A stretch of 63,083 nt of DNA from assembly GCA_013214525.1 (NCBI GenBank), contig JABSSG010000002.1, positions 1 to 63,083 of the forward strand, given 5' to 3'. Origin of the DNA: Rickettsiales bacterium (lineage in GTDB: Bacteria > Pseudomonadota > Alphaproteobacteria > Rickettsiales > JABSSG01). Below, piece after piece: positions 24,186 through 33,218 of this stretch. Under the pieces are notes generated by a model. That model was not told the origin of the DNA. It worked only from the letters and a program-made list of their open reading frames with translations, and made no database searches. Every line of letters starts with the position of its first letter. Positions within the stretch are counted from its first letter, which is position 1. The position numbers and the translations under genes were made by a program.

Positions 24186-25354
24186 CATCTTTTTTAACTT
24201 TATTATTAGGCAGATTACCCATTGGGTGGCTACAATTAATTTATAATAAAGGAAGGTTTTTTACAGCATTAGCTGGGGTTATTTTTGCAAATATATTAAT
24301 ACTTATGCAATTAGGATTCTTATCTTCTCTAAAAAAAACGACTATTACTGCTTATAGCATCTTGAATGGAGATATTTTAATTTCTGCATCAAATGCAAAC
24401 ACATTCTCAGATGGAGGGCATGTTCCTCAACAACGTGCATTTCAATCTTTAAATGTATCAGGCGTAGAAAAATCAACTCCCTTATATATAAGTAAAGTTG
24501 ATTGGAAACGAAAAGAAGGTAAAACTTCAACTCTGCTTGTTATAGGCTTTGACCCAACAAGTAAAGCCCTAACTTTAAATAAACCCCGTCTAATAGAAAA
24601 ACTAAAACTATTAGACAACGCATTTATAGATCAGAAACTAAGAAATTTTAAACCATCTTATTTCTATGGCATAGGCAACGGCAAAGAAAAAAAGATTGAA
24701 TTAAATGGAAGATCTATATTCCTATCTGGTCTAATTAGTTTAGGAGGGAGTTTTGAAGCAGATGGTTATCTAATCACTTCAGATGAAACTTTCTGGAAGG
24801 TATTTCCTGCTATCACCTCTAGCAGTCCTAAACATATTCTAATAAAAATAATGCCAGGTGCTAATGTAAAACAAGTCATTAAAGATCTAAAAACTATCTT
24901 GCCGTCTTCTGATACACAAATAAGAAGATTAAAAGATGCTATGAAGCAAGATATGCGTTTTCAAACAACAGAACGACCAATTGGAATAGTATTTGGTTTT
25001 GGCGTATTAATTGGTCTCCTCGTTGGAACAGCAATTGTCTATCAAGTACTTTCAAGTGATGTAGCAGATCATTTAAAAGAATATGCAACCTTTAAAGCTA
25101 TGGGGTATAAAGACTCATTTTTTAAAGCCATTATAATAGAAGAATCAGTTATTTTAGCATGTTTAGGATTTTTACCCGGTATTCTTACTTCAACAGTTTT
25201 ATATCGCATTTTTGCTCATCTTACAAGCTTACCGATGGAAATGACTTTTTTAAGAGCTTTAGCCGTATTAATAGGAACAATAGCTATATGTGCTATCTCT
25301 GGATTTCTTGCTACTCGTAAACTTAATCATGCAGACCCAGCTGAATTATTCTAA
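24182..25354 (+). CDS. devC: DevC-type ABC transporter permease (FtsX family)
   Basis: This 390-residue permease has four membrane segments in the FtsX/MacB arrangement: one near the N-terminus (FFTALAGVIFANILILMQLG), a large periplasmic region (residues about 50-260), then three helices (IVFGFGVLIGLLVGTAIVY, ESVILACLGFLPGILTSTVL, ALAVLIGTIAICAISGFLAT). The ending ATRKLNHADPAELF is typical of DevC. It pairs with the ATPase gene 12 nt downstream. It would couple ATP hydrolysis to mechanotransmission through the adaptor rather than moving substrate through its own channel. Confidence 0.87.
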   Translation: MTSFLTLLLGRLPIGWLQLIYNKGRFFTALAGVIFANILILMQLGFLSSLKKTTITAYSILNGDILISASNANTFSDGGHVPQQRAFQSLNVSGVEKSTPLYISKVDWKRKEGKTSTLLVIGFDPTSKALTLNKPRLIEKLKLLDNAFIDQKLRNFKPSYFYGIGNGKEKKIELNGRSIFLSGLISLGGSFEADGYLITSDETFWKVFPAITSSSPKHILIKIMPGANVKQVIKDLKTILPSSDTQIRRLKDAMKQDMRFQTTERPIGIVFGFGVLIGLLVGTAIVYQVLSSDVADHLKEYATFKAMGYKDSFFKAIIIEESVILACLGFLPGILTSTVLYRIFAHLTSLPMEMTFLRALAVLIGTIAICAISGFLATRKLNHADPAELF

Positions 25355-25366
25355 TGAAAACAAACT

Positions 25367-26044
25367 ATGAACCAAAATTTATTCCCTATTGTCATTAAAA
25401 ACCTATCTTACGCTTTTAGTAAAAGAAAAGTTCTCAATAATATCAACTTAACAATTCCACCAGGACAATTTGTTTGTATGACAGGTGCATCAGGATCAGG
25501 AAAAACCACCTTGCTCACACTCATTGGAGCTTTAAGAACATTACAAGAAGGATCTATCGAAGTATTAGGAAATGAACTTTTTGATGCTCCTTTAGAAAAA
25601 TTACAAAATATAAGAAAAAACTTAGGGTTTATTTTTCAGGCTCATAATTTACATTCAAGCCTAACAGCTGCTCAAAATGTAATTATGGGTTTAAGTGTTC
25701 ACAATGATATTAACAAAAAAGATTATAATGAAGCTGTAAGACATAGTTTAAGCATTTTAGGACTTGGTGACTTTTTAAACTCTCTTCCTAAAAACTTATC
25801 AGGAGGCCAAAAACAACGTGTTGCTATAGCAAGAGCTATTGTTGCTAACCCTAAAATTATTCTAGCAGATGAACCAACTGCTGCTCTTGATCACGAAAAT
25901 AGCTTAATCGTTGTCAATACATTAAAAAATTTAGGAAAACAACGTAACACGATAATCTTAATGGTTACTCATGACAATCGTATCCTTAAATCTGCAGACA
26001 AAATCATCACCTTAGAAGATGGCAAGCTTTTAAAAGCAACCTAA
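25367..26044 (+). CDS. devA: DevA-type ABC transporter ATPase
   Basis: This 225-residue ATPase belongs to the MacB/LolD/DevA class. Walker A is GASGSGKTT, the Q-loop is [19 protein letters not shown], the signature is [16 protein letters not shown], Walker B is [12 protein letters not shown] and the H-loop is MVTHDNRI. It is the third gene of the exporter operon and ends directly at a family B repeat. All active-site motifs are intact, so the exporter is expected to be functional. Confidence 0.9.
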   Translation: MNQNLFPIVIKNLSYAFSKRKVLNNINLTIPPGQFVCMTGASGSGKTTLLTLIGALRTLQEGSIEVLGNELFDAPLEKLQNIRKNLGFIFQAHNLHSSLTAAQNVIMGLSVHNDINKKDYNEAVRHSLSILGLGDFLNSLPKNLSGGQKQRVAIARAIVANPKIILADEPTAALDHENSLIVVNTLKNLGKQRNTIILMVTHDNRILKSADKIITLEDGKLLKAT

Positions 26045-26208
26045 AAACCCCAGTTATGGATTAGAAAGATTTTAGAGTTTTAGGATATTTTTGAGCTACA
26101 ATTAGTAATTTTTATGAAGGAATATCCTAGCTATTTCAAAAAAAAATTGCTAATTTGTAGCAAAAATAGACAAAACTATAATGTTTTTGTAATCCATAAC
26201 TGGGGTTT
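26045..26208. repeat. Family B palindromic repeat, full copy (B1)
   Basis: AAACCCCAGTTATGGATTA at the left and its exact inverse TAATCCATAACTGGGGTTT at the right bound a 164-bp AT-rich element. The inside has no coding frame. Copy B2 at 49869 has the same structure in the opposite orientation, sharing the inner TCTATTTTTGCTA segment. It lies at the end of the exporter operon and could also act as a terminator. Confidence 0.88.
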
Positions 26209-26240
26209 AAAATAAATTGAAAATTCAAGTAGCATTCTTT

Positions 26241-26435
26241 TCATATAATTTCTTGCCCTTCAGATGCAGAAGAAGCATCTTTAAAATTATTTTCTGTAGG
26301 CGATTGAAAATATATTATTAGTTTATCAATGTCATTCTGAAGTTTTACCTTTCTTAATGTACCAATAAACTTTGGTATGTCTTTCCATTGGAGAGTTTCT
26401 TTATAATATTTAATTTTATTAAATTTTTTTTTGTC
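26241..26435 (-). pseudogene. C-terminal gene fragment, unknown
   Basis: A minus-strand open frame of 64 codons plus TGA has no usable start codon and is cut upstream by TAA. Its composition is protein-like (ETLQWKDIPKFIGTLRKVKL, then QNDIDKLIIYFQSPTENN). I recognise no family. It looks like the tail of a deleted gene left next to the family B repeat. The gap from 26209 to 26546 otherwise holds nothing visible except the promoter and the strong ribosome-binding site of the next gene. Confidence 0.35.
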
Positions 26436-26546
26436 TTATGTATCAACTTTTGATAGAAACATAAACCTCTGACAGAATATCACTTTTAATGTTTAGTGAA
26501 AGACAAAAAATGATAATCGTTTGTAATTAATCAAATAGGAGGTTTT

Positions 26547-26885
26547 ATGGACTTTAACGGCGGAATCATAAGAGTTGATAAGTCATTCGTCTCCAACCGT
26601 GATAAAGGTTTCCTCAATACAGGAATCATCATTGCTGGTGAAGACATAAGAATGCACAATATACCATTTTTTCAGTGTCAAAATGGTGAAATGTCAGCTA
26701 AAAATATATTTTTTCCTTACAAGAAAAATGTAGAATTAGAAAATTGTAAGATTAGTGGTAATGTATATTATTTAGATATAAACCATAAAGAAGATCATCT
26801 TAAAGATAAAGATATCAGATATTTTGAAGAAGGCATAAAACTAATAGGTAATGTTCTAGTTCAAGAACACCAAGAAGAGTTATAA
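26547..26885 (+). CDS. Small protein of unknown function
   Basis: This 112-residue soluble protein has a near-perfect ribosome-binding site (AGGAGG, 7 nt before ATG), stronger than most in the window, so it is likely expressed. There is no signal peptide or membrane segment. The first half is beta-rich with repeated GII and NI segments (DFNGGIIRVDKSFV, NTGIIIAGEDIRMHNI, MSAKNIFF), loosely resembling a beta-helix or polymer-forming cytoskeletal (bactofilin-like) pattern. The end is acidic and helical (EGIKLIGNVLVQEHQEEL). I do not recognise a family. It stands alone between a repeat and a toxin-antitoxin remnant. Confidence 0.5.
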   Translation: MDFNGGIIRVDKSFVSNRDKGFLNTGIIIAGEDIRMHNIPFFQCQNGEMSAKNIFFPYKKNVELENCKISGNVYYLDINHKEDHLKDKDIRYFEEGIKLIGNVLVQEHQEEL

Positions 26886-26922
26886 AAACCCAGTAACAAT
26901 ACGTATACACACAAATTTTTAC

Positions 26923-26980
26923 AACCCAAATAATAGATTACAAGAATTTTAGATTTTTATTGTACTCATTTATTTGGGTT
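26923..26980. terminator. Inverted repeat between convergent genes, possible terminator or family B relic
   Basis: AACCCAAATAA and TTATTTGGGTT form a perfect 11-bp stem separated by 36 nt. The inside (AGATTACAAGAATTTTAGAT) resembles the end of family B (GGATTAGAAAGATTTTAGAT), so this may be a shrunken relative. It sits exactly between two convergent 3' ends. Confidence 0.45.
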
Positions 26981-27351
26981 TACAGAGTAACTATATCATA
27001 TTTTTCAATTAACTTATCTTCTGTGATTAAAGTAAATTTCTCTACAATAGTTTGACATATCAATAATCTATCAAACGGATCATTGTGATGAGGGGCTAAA
27101 TCTTTAAGAGCTAATACATGTTTTATATTAATAGGAAGTTCATTAAATCTACAAGAATCAATAATTCTATTATCAATTCTTGGAGCTTCAAGTTTGCCAA
27201 GATTTTTTTTTATCTCTATCTCCCATATACTTGTGACACTAACAAACACCATATTTGTAGGATCTGAAATAGCTTTTTTAGCTTCCATTGTAAGCTTATT
27301 ACTATCACTAAGCTACCATAATAATATATGAGTATCCAATATATATTTCAT
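26980..27351 (-). pseudogene. vapC: VapC-like PIN-domain toxin, inactivated by an amber codon
   Basis: A single frame runs from ATG at 27351 to TAA at 26980, and it would encode 123 residues. Codon 13 is TAG (27313-27315), directly after MKYILDTHILLW; many PIN toxins have Trp or another residue there, so one TGG-to-TAG change is enough to explain it. The PIN acidic residues are otherwise present: Asp6 in LDTH, Glu in WEIEIKKNLGKL, and Asp in HHNDPFDRLLICQ. Reinitiation at the internal ATG (27288) would give 102 residues without Asp6, presumably inactive. It is preceded by its antitoxin gene 12 nt upstream. Readthrough by a suppressor tRNA is possible but unproven. Confidence 0.8.
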
Positions 27352-27363
27352 TTAAAATAACAG

Positions 27364-27537
27364 CTAATTGAAAAATTTTAAAAATTCTTCAGTTAATTCA
27401 TCAAAATCTTTTGATATCTTTATTTTACCTTTTAACTTTCCAGGTTTTCTAATTTTAGAATTTGTCTTATATGTTACTAATTCTGTTATAGATTTATTAG
27501 TAGAACAAATAATAATTTTTTTACTATCACTTACCAT
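27364..27537 (-). CDS. vapB: VapB-like antitoxin (DUF2281-type tail)
   Basis: A 57-residue frame begins at ATG 27537 and ends with TAG 12 nt before the PIN toxin gene. The C-terminal half, KIRKPGKLKGKIKISKDFDE followed by LTEEFLKFF, fits the toxin-binding tail of DUF2281 antitoxins (RxPGxxKGxIxxSxDFDxxLxxF). The N-terminal part (MVSDSKKIIICSTNKS) does not look like the usual opening of that family and may be rearranged or diverged. It is the expected partner of the downstream PIN protein. With the toxin broken, selection on it should be relaxed. Confidence 0.65.
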   Translation of the reverse strand: MVSDSKKIIICSTNKSITELVTYKTNSKIRKPGKLKGKIKISKDFDELTEEFLKFFN

Positions 27538-27572
27538 TTTGAAATATTTAAAAAAATTTATTTTTTCATTTA

Positions 27573-28961
27573 TTAAATATGAATTGCTTTATCAAAAGCA
27601 TTTAAGACAGATTCTTGCATCATCTCAGAAAGTGTAGGATGAGGGAAAATTGTATGCATTAGTTCTTCTTCTGTTGCCTCTAATTTCATGGCAATAACAT
27701 ATCCTTGAATCATTTCTGTTACTTCAGAACCAACCATATGAGCACCTAACAATTCCCCTGTTTTACTGTCAAAAATAGTTTTAATAAACCCTTCTGTTTC
27801 ACCGATAGCAATCGCTTTACCATTACCAATAAAAGGAAATTTACCAATCTTTACTTTATAACCTTGCTTGCTTGCTTCTTGCTCAGTTAAACCAACACTT
27901 GCTACCTGTGGAATAGCGTAAACACAGCTTGGAATTGCTTTTCTATTTAATGGCTTAATATCTTTTTTACCAAGAATTTTATCTATACAAATAATTCCTT
28001 CATGACTAGCTTTATGAGCAAGCCAAGGAGCTGAGGCTACATCACCAATAGCATAAACCCCTTTTTCATCAGTTTCCCCCCATTCATCAGTTACTATATT
28101 TCCCTTAGCTAACTTTACTTTAGTGTTTTCTAAACCAATATTTTCGACATTACTTTGCACACCTACAGCTACAAGAACTGCATCATACTCATCAGTAATA
28201 TTTTTTCCTGCTGTATCAATAGTAACTTTTACTTTTTGTTTAGCTTTCTCAAGTTTAGAAGTTTTAGAGTTTAAATATATGTGGATCTTCTGCTTTTCTA
28301 ACTCCATTTTTACAAATTGTGAGATTTCAATATCTTCAAGAGGCAAAACTTTATCCTGCATCTCAACTATCGAAACGTCAGACCCTAAATTTTTATAGAA
28401 ACTTGCAAATTCAACTCCTATAGCTCCTGCTCCAATAACCAGTAATTTTTTTGGAAGATTTTTACAAGCTAAAGCATCTTTATATGTCATTACTAATTTT
28501 CCATCTGGCTCAAGACCTGGCAATATTCTAGCTCTTGCTCCAGTTGCAATTATTATATTCTTAGTACCAAGAGTTTCTTTTTTACCTGATTGATCTTCAA
28601 CACTCACAGTTTTTGAAGAAAGAATCTTTCCTGTCCCTAAAAACACATCAATTTTATTTTTTTTAAGCAAATGAGAAATTCCACTTGAAAGCTGTTTAGC
28701 AACTGCTCTTGAGCGATCCATAATTTTTTCAAAATTAAATTTTATATCTTTAACTTGAAAACCATATTCTTCTGCCTTATGAAATAAATGATTTACTTCA
28801 GAACATTTAAGCAAGGCTTTAGTTGGAATACATCCCCAATTAAGGCAAACACCTCCTAAATGTTCCTTTTCTACTAAAGCAACTTTCATATTATTTTGAG
28901 CAGCACGAATAGCTGCAACATAACCACCAGGACCACCACCGATTATAACAAGATCATACAT
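27573..28961 (-). CDS. lpdA: Dihydrolipoyl dehydrogenase (E3)
   Basis: This 462-residue FAD flavoprotein reoxidises dihydrolipoamide with NAD+. FAD site: VIIGGGPGGYVAAIRAAQ. The redox disulfide is GGVCLNWGCIPTKALL. The NAD site is VIGAGAIGVEFASFY, the second FAD motif is GVYAIGDV, and the catalytic HPHPTLSE (here IFPHPTLSEM) is near the C-terminus. It is the last gene of mlaD-pdhA-pdhB-pdhC-lpdA on the minus strand, 60 nt after the E2 gene, and probably also serves 2-oxoglutarate dehydrogenase. Confidence 0.95.
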   Translation of the reverse strand: MYDLVIIGGGPGGYVAAIRAAQNNMKVALVEKEHLGGVCLNWGCIPTKALLKCSEVNHLFHKAEEYGFQVKDIKFNFEKIMDRSRAVAKQLSSGISHLLKKNKIDVFLGTGKILSSKTVSVEDQSGKKETLGTKNIIIATGARARILPGLEPDGKLVMTYKDALACKNLPKKLLVIGAGAIGVEFASFYKNLGSDVSIVEMQDKVLPLEDIEISQFVKMELEKQKIHIYLNSKTSKLEKAKQKVKVTIDTAGKNITDEYDAVLVAVGVQSNVENIGLENTKVKLAKGNIVTDEWGETDEKGVYAIGDVASAPWLAHKASHEGIICIDKILGKKDIKPLNRKAIPSCVYAIPQVASVGLTEQEASKQGYKVKIGKFPFIGNGKAIAIGETEGFIKTIFDSKTGELLGAHMVGSEVTEMIQGYVIAMKLEATEEELMHTIFPHPTLSEMMQESVLNAFDKAIHI

Positions 28962-28990
28962 AGCTTTCTCTTTTATTATTTTTATTAGAT

Positions 28991-29004
28991 CCCTGCCTAC
29001 GCAG
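28991..29004. repeat. Degenerate GC palindrome
   Basis: CCCTGCCTACGCAG between the E2 and E3 genes is a decayed form of the GC-rich palindrome seen at 63065-63082 (CCCCTGCCTTCGCAGGGG) and 16448-16463. The right arm has lost its final Gs here. GC-rich hairpins like this stand out strongly in such AT-rich DNA. Confidence 0.45.
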
Positions 29005-29021
29005 AAATGCCAAGTTAAAAA

Positions 29022-30323
29022 TTATATTAATAATTTAAAAGGGTTTTCTAAATAAGATTTTACCTTATTTACTACAATTGCACATACAGCTCCATCCACT
29101 ACTCTATGGTCACAGGATACTGTAATATTCATAACATTACTTATTATGATTTTATCACCTTCAACAACAGGAATTTTTTTTGCTTTTCCTACCGCGAATA
29201 TACAACTCTGAGGAGGATTTAAAATCGCTGCAAAACGATCTATATTATACATACCAAGATTTGAAATAGTAAAACTTCCTCCTAAAAATTCATTTGGTTT
29301 TAGTTCTCCTGCTTTTGCCCTTGCAACTAGTTCTTTAATTTCTTTTGAAACTTCAAAAACAGATTTTTTATCTGCATCTTTTACAATTGGTGTAAAAATT
29401 CCTCCATCTACTGATACAGCAACAGCAGCATCAACATTATGATATTGATCAATATGAGTACCCTGCCATGAAGCATTTGCTTCAGGAATATCTCTAAATG
29501 CAAGAGCAGTAGCCTTTACTATTAAATCATTAACAGATATTTTAGCTGCTTGTTTTTCTTTATTATCTTCATTGATATCTGCACGCATTGAAAGTAACTT
29601 ATCGACATTTACTTCTACAGATAAATAAAAATGAGGTATGTTTCTTTTAACTTCAGATAGTTTATCAGCTATGGATTGACGAAACCCACTGATGGTAATT
29701 TTTGAAGGTGCTTGTCTTGCTACATTAGAACATTTCCCTTTACAACTATGTTTTTTGCTACCAGTATCAACAGCTAATAACACATCTGACTTAACAATTC
29801 GCCCTCTTGGTCCTGTGCCCTCGATAACACTGAGTTCAATATTATTTTGAGAAGCAATTCTTTTTGCCAAAGGAGAAGCAAATATACGTTTAATTTCATC
29901 ATTAACCTTATGAGACACAGAAGAACAACTCTTAGCAGAAGAATCCACCTTCACTTCTTCATTTTTAGAAGCACAAACAGTTTTTTTTTCTTCACAAGAA
30001 GAATCAGAAACTTTTGCTTCATCTGACTGTTGTGTAGTTGCAGTTTGAACATCCATATCTTTTAATGCAGATGCATCTTCTCCATCAACAAGAAGCATTG
30101 CAATTACAGAATTAATTTTTACTCCTTTAGTGCCATCAGGAACTATAATCTTTCCTAATACACCATCTTCTGGAGCTTCTACTTCCATAGTTGCCTTGTC
30201 AGTTTCTATTTCAGTTATTACATCACCAGCTTTTATTTCATCTCCTTCTGCTTTACACCATTTAGCTAAAATACCTTCAGTCATAGTTGGGGATAAAGCT
30301 GGCATTAAAATTTCTGTCGGCAT
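29022..30323 (-). CDS. pdhC: Pyruvate dehydrogenase E2, dihydrolipoamide acetyltransferase
   Basis: This 433-residue core subunit has one N-terminal lipoyl domain (lipoylated Lys in ETDKATMEVEAPEDG), a Ser/Cys/Lys-rich linker (residues about 95-140), a peripheral-subunit-binding domain (RIFASPLAKRIASQNNIELS, GTGPRGRIVKSDV) and the C-terminal catalytic domain ending with SCDHRVVDGA, which carries the active His. It has RBS AGGAGA before ATG at 30323. The linker contains several Cys residues, unusual for this flexible region. All catalytic features are intact. Confidence 0.95.
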   Translation of the reverse strand: MPTEILMPALSPTMTEGILAKWCKAEGDEIKAGDVITEIETDKATMEVEAPEDGVLGKIIVPDGTKGVKINSVIAMLLVDGEDASALKDMDVQTATTQQSDEAKVSDSSCEEKKTVCASKNEEVKVDSSAKSCSSVSHKVNDEIKRIFASPLAKRIASQNNIELSVIEGTGPRGRIVKSDVLLAVDTGSKKHSCKGKCSNVARQAPSKITISGFRQSIADKLSEVKRNIPHFYLSVEVNVDKLLSMRADINEDNKEKQAAKISVNDLIVKATALAFRDIPEANASWQGTHIDQYHNVDAAVAVSVDGGIFTPIVKDADKKSVFEVSKEIKELVARAKAGELKPNEFLGGSFTISNLGMYNIDRFAAILNPPQSCIFAVGKAKKIPVVEGDKIIISNVMNITVSCDHRVVDGAVCAIVVNKVKSYLENPFKLLI

Positions 30324-30351
30324 AATTCTCTTTTCTCCTAATAATTTAGTA

Positions 30352-31332
30352 TTATGTTACATAACATACTTGTTTACATGCATCTATTATTTCTTTTATA
30401 CGAGGCAAAGCTAATTCTTCTAAATTAACTGCATATGGCATTGGTACAGCTTTTCCTGTAATATTTAAAATAGGAGCATCTAAATAATCAAAAATTTCTT
30501 GCATTATTATTGTTGCAATTGATACACCTATTCCTGCAAATTGCCACCCACCTTCAACCGTCACTAATCTATTTGTTTTTTTCACAGAATTAATTATTGT
30601 TGCAAAATCCATTGGCTGAATAGTACATAAATCTATTACTTCAGCTTGGATACCACTATCTTTAAGCTCTTTAGCAGCTTGTAACGTATGATGCATAAAC
30701 AAAGAAAACGATACTAAAGTAACATCATTCCCTTCTTGCACTATTCTAGCTTTGCCAATCTCTAATTCTTGTGTTGGTTCTTTAACTGGAAATTTATGAT
30801 TATAAAGAAGTTCATTTTCTAAAAATACAACTGGATTTTCATCCTTAACAGAAGCTTTAATTAAAGCTTTAGCATCCTCCGCAAAATAAGGAGAAATAAC
30901 CTTTAAACCTGGAACACTTGAATACCAAGCTGCATAACATTGAGAATGCTGTGCAGCAACTCGACTACCAACACCATTTGGACCTCTAAAAACAATTGGA
31001 CATTTAATTAGACCACCAGACATATATTTTGTCTTAGCGGCAGAATTTACTATCTGATCAATAGCCTGCATAGCAAAATTAAAAGTCATAAATTCAATGA
31101 TTGGTCTAAGTCCAGCAAATGCAGCACCAACACCTAATCCAGCAAATCCATGTTCTGTAATTGGACTATCTATAACCCTTTTACTACCAAACTCATTAAG
31201 TAATCCATAAGATACACCATAAGCACCTTGAAATTCTGCTACTTCTTCTCCCAGTAAAAATACTCGAGAATCTTCTCTCATTGATTCAGCTATCCCCTCC
31301 CTTAGTGCTTCTCTAAAAGTAATTTCTGTCAT
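30352..31332 (-). CDS. pdhB: Pyruvate dehydrogenase E1 beta subunit
   Basis: This 326-residue transketolase-like beta chain pairs with the alpha chain encoded immediately upstream. Segments typical of the family are [59 protein letters not shown] and [12 protein letters not shown]. Bacterial PdhB is often longer because of an N-terminal lipoyl domain in rhizobia; that domain is absent here, as in Rickettsia. It is 16 nt downstream of pdhA, in one operon. Confidence 0.95.
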   Translation of the reverse strand: MTEITFREALREGIAESMREDSRVFLLGEEVAEFQGAYGVSYGLLNEFGSKRVIDSPITEHGFAGLGVGAAFAGLRPIIEFMTFNFAMQAIDQIVNSAAKTKYMSGGLIKCPIVFRGPNGVGSRVAAQHSQCYAAWYSSVPGLKVISPYFAEDAKALIKASVKDENPVVFLENELLYNHKFPVKEPTQELEIGKARIVQEGNDVTLVSFSLFMHHTLQAAKELKDSGIQAEVIDLCTIQPMDFATIINSVKKTNRLVTVEGGWQFAGIGVSIATIIMQEIFDYLDAPILNITGKAVPMPYAVNLEELALPRIKEIIDACKQVCYVT

Positions 31333-31348
31333 ATGTTAAATTATTTAA

Positions 31349-32320
31349 TCAAATATCTTTATATAATTCATCTGGATCAGGCAATGGACTCTCTTCAGCA
31401 AATTTTACAACTTCTTTCATTTTATTTTTTATAGATGCATCAATTTCATCCAGTCTTTCTTCAGATAAATATTTATTTTTTAAAATAAAATTTTTTAAAT
31501 TACTTATTGGATCCTTATTATCCTTAATATCCTGTACTTCTGATCGTGTACGATATTTTGCAGGATCAGACATAGAATGTCCTTTATAGCGGTAAGTTTT
31601 AGCTTCAATTAGAAACGGACCATTGCCTTTTCTTACATAATCTGATGCTTCCTTTGCTACCTTTTCCATAGCAAAAACATCCATGCCGTCTGCTCTCACT
31701 CCAGGAATACCAAAAGACTCACCTCTTTTATATAACTCAGTCATACCAGTAGCTCTTGATACAGATGTACCCATACCATATTCGTTATTTTCGATAATAT
31801 AAATTACAGGCAAATTCCATAATTTTGCCATATTAAATGACTCATAAACTTGCCCTTGATGAGCAGCCCCATCTCCATAATAGACATATGTTATGCCTTT
31901 TTTTTCTAAGTATTTTTCTGCAAATGCAAGACCAGTACCAATAGGAACTTGAGCTCCTACTATGCCATGCCCTCCATAAAAATTCTTCTCAAGATCAAAT
32001 AAATGCATGGACCCCCCTTTACCTTTAGAACACCCAGTTGCCTTACCCATTAATTCTGCCATAACCCTACCAGGATCACTACCCACTGCTAATATATGTC
32101 CATGTGCCCTATAGCTTGTGATATGTTTATCATCTTTTGTAGCAACAGATAACATTCCTACTACTACAGCCTCTTGCCCCATATAAAGGTGACAAAAACC
32201 TGAAATTTTACCCATACCATAAAATTGAGCTGCTTTTTCTTCAAATCTACGAATAAATAGCATTGAATGATAAAATTTTTCACATTGCTTTTTCTTGGTA
32301 GTGCTAATACTAGTCTGCAT
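31349..32320 (-). CDS. pdhA: Pyruvate dehydrogenase E1 alpha subunit
   Basis: This 323-residue thiamine-diphosphate-binding alpha chain decarboxylates pyruvate. The ThDP/Mg site is VYYGDGAAHQGQVYESFNMA through IYIIENN. The phosphorylation-loop region YRYKGHSMSDPAKYRTRSEV is conserved. GGHGIVGAQVPIGTGLAFA contacts the cofactor. ATG at 32320 lies 3 nt after the mlaD stop, so translation is probably coupled. The complex feeds acetyl-CoA to the TCA cycle, fatty acid synthesis (plsX and fabH in this window) and the Pta-AckA branch. Confidence 0.95.
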   Translation of the reverse strand: MQTSISTTKKKQCEKFYHSMLFIRRFEEKAAQFYGMGKISGFCHLYMGQEAVVVGMLSVATKDDKHITSYRAHGHILAVGSDPGRVMAELMGKATGCSKGKGGSMHLFDLEKNFYGGHGIVGAQVPIGTGLAFAEKYLEKKGITYVYYGDGAAHQGQVYESFNMAKLWNLPVIYIIENNEYGMGTSVSRATGMTELYKRGESFGIPGVRADGMDVFAMEKVAKEASDYVRKGNGPFLIEAKTYRYKGHSMSDPAKYRTRSEVQDIKDNKDPISNLKNFILKNKYLSEERLDEIDASIKNKMKEVVKFAEESPLPDPDELYKDI

Positions 32321-32323
32321 ATC

Positions 32324-32770
32324 TTACTTAGAGAAATTATATATTAATTTGCTAATTAAATTTTCTAAACTAATGGACGATTGAGTAAATTTTATTTGTC
32401 CATTATTTTTAAGCATAGTTTTACCAGCTCCTGCGTAAATTGCTATATATTTATTTTTTAATAATCCTTCTGTTACTATTTGTGCTGAAGAATCATCTGG
32501 AATCTTTACATCATTCTTTATTGCCATTGTTACTACTGCATCATATGTTTGAGGGTCTAATTTTATATCAGCCACAGCCCCAACATTAATACCGCTTATC
32601 CTAATATCACTTCCTTCCACAATACCTTCGATTTGATTAAATTTAGCTGTTATCTTGTATATATCTGTATTATATTTTTTTAGCTCAGAAACTTTATAGC
32701 TAAAAACAGCAAAACTTATTGCAACTATAATCACAAAAAGTCCTATAATTGTCTCTAACCTTGCATTCAT
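32324..32770 (-). CDS. mlaD: MlaD-like MCE-domain lipid transport protein
   Basis: This 148-residue single-pass inner-membrane protein has its anchor at residues about 7-26 (TIIGLFVIIVAISFAVFSYK) and one MCE domain (YKITAKFNQIEGIVEGSDIRISGINVG to LLKNKYIAIYAG). MlaD hexamers form the periplasmic ring of the MlaFEDB phospholipid transporter that maintains outer-membrane asymmetry. The other mla genes are not in this window. It heads the pdh operon, a linkage with no obvious functional reason. The length is normal for alphaproteobacterial MlaD. Confidence 0.9.
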   Translation of the reverse strand: MNARLETIIGLFVIIVAISFAVFSYKVSELKKYNTDIYKITAKFNQIEGIVEGSDIRISGINVGAVADIKLDPQTYDAVVTMAIKNDVKIPDDSSAQIVTEGLLKNKYIAIYAGAGKTMLKNNGQIKFTQSSISLENLISKLIYNFSK

Positions 32771-32892
32771 AACAAGCTACCCTCCTTTATTAAATTTTAA
32801 AAAAACTTGATGATTAATTTTTACTCCTTCTTTATTGTTTAACACATTAAATAATTACAATCTAGTATAATGAGCATTAAACTAAAACAATA

Positions 32893-32916
32893 TATACTAA
32901 TTGTACTTGAAGACTC
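32893..32916. repeat. Family A half copy
   Basis: TATACTAATTGTACTTGAAG plus four bases matches the left end of family A. No right end is found. The surrounding gap (32771-32978) holds nothing else visible beyond the mlaD promoter region. Confidence 0.55.
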
Positions 32917-32978
32917 TGGTTAAAAGCACCTCAATTAAACAACTAATCAATCAATTATAAGAAAAACAATATGATTGA

Positions 32979-33218
32979 GTTGGCGATGCTTGCCTTCAAA
33001 AAAGTAAGATTTTTCAAAAAACTAATACAAATATATTAAGTAAAGATAGAGATAGATTAGATTTTGCAAAAGTATCTGACAAAGAAGATAGTGGTGTAAG
33101 AGAATTATTTCCTGCTATGTGTGAAATTGCTGAAACAAAAAAATTTACAGAAAAGCAACGTCCAAGCATTGGTTGTTCGATTAAATGGAAAAGAGAATAT
33201 TGGAAGCAATGTGAATGA
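32979..33218 (+). pseudogene. Fragment of a thioredoxin-like (redoxin) protein
   Basis: An open plus-strand frame of 79 codons without a start (TGA directly upstream) ends in RELFPAMCEIAETKKFTEKQ and RPSIGCSIKWK. The PSIGC(N/S)IKWK ending is typical of a family of thioredoxin-like redoxins, where it follows an EQ/KQ-R segment as here. The upstream part (VGDACLQKSKIFQKTNTN) does not match that family, suggesting a rearranged junction. No CxxC is present. It is probably the remains of a redoxin gene cut by the events that brought in the restriction gene fragment. Confidence 0.45.

Noticed and set aside
26980..27288. Intact 102-residue PIN toxin starting at the internal ATG
   Set aside because: The frame continues upstream in clear homology to MKYILDTHILLW with one stop codon, so it is a broken full-length gene lacking the first catalytic Asp when started internally.
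30130..30414. Plus-strand frame opposite pdhC
   Set aside because: Antisense to a firmly identified gene; composition mirrors the lipoyl domain codons.
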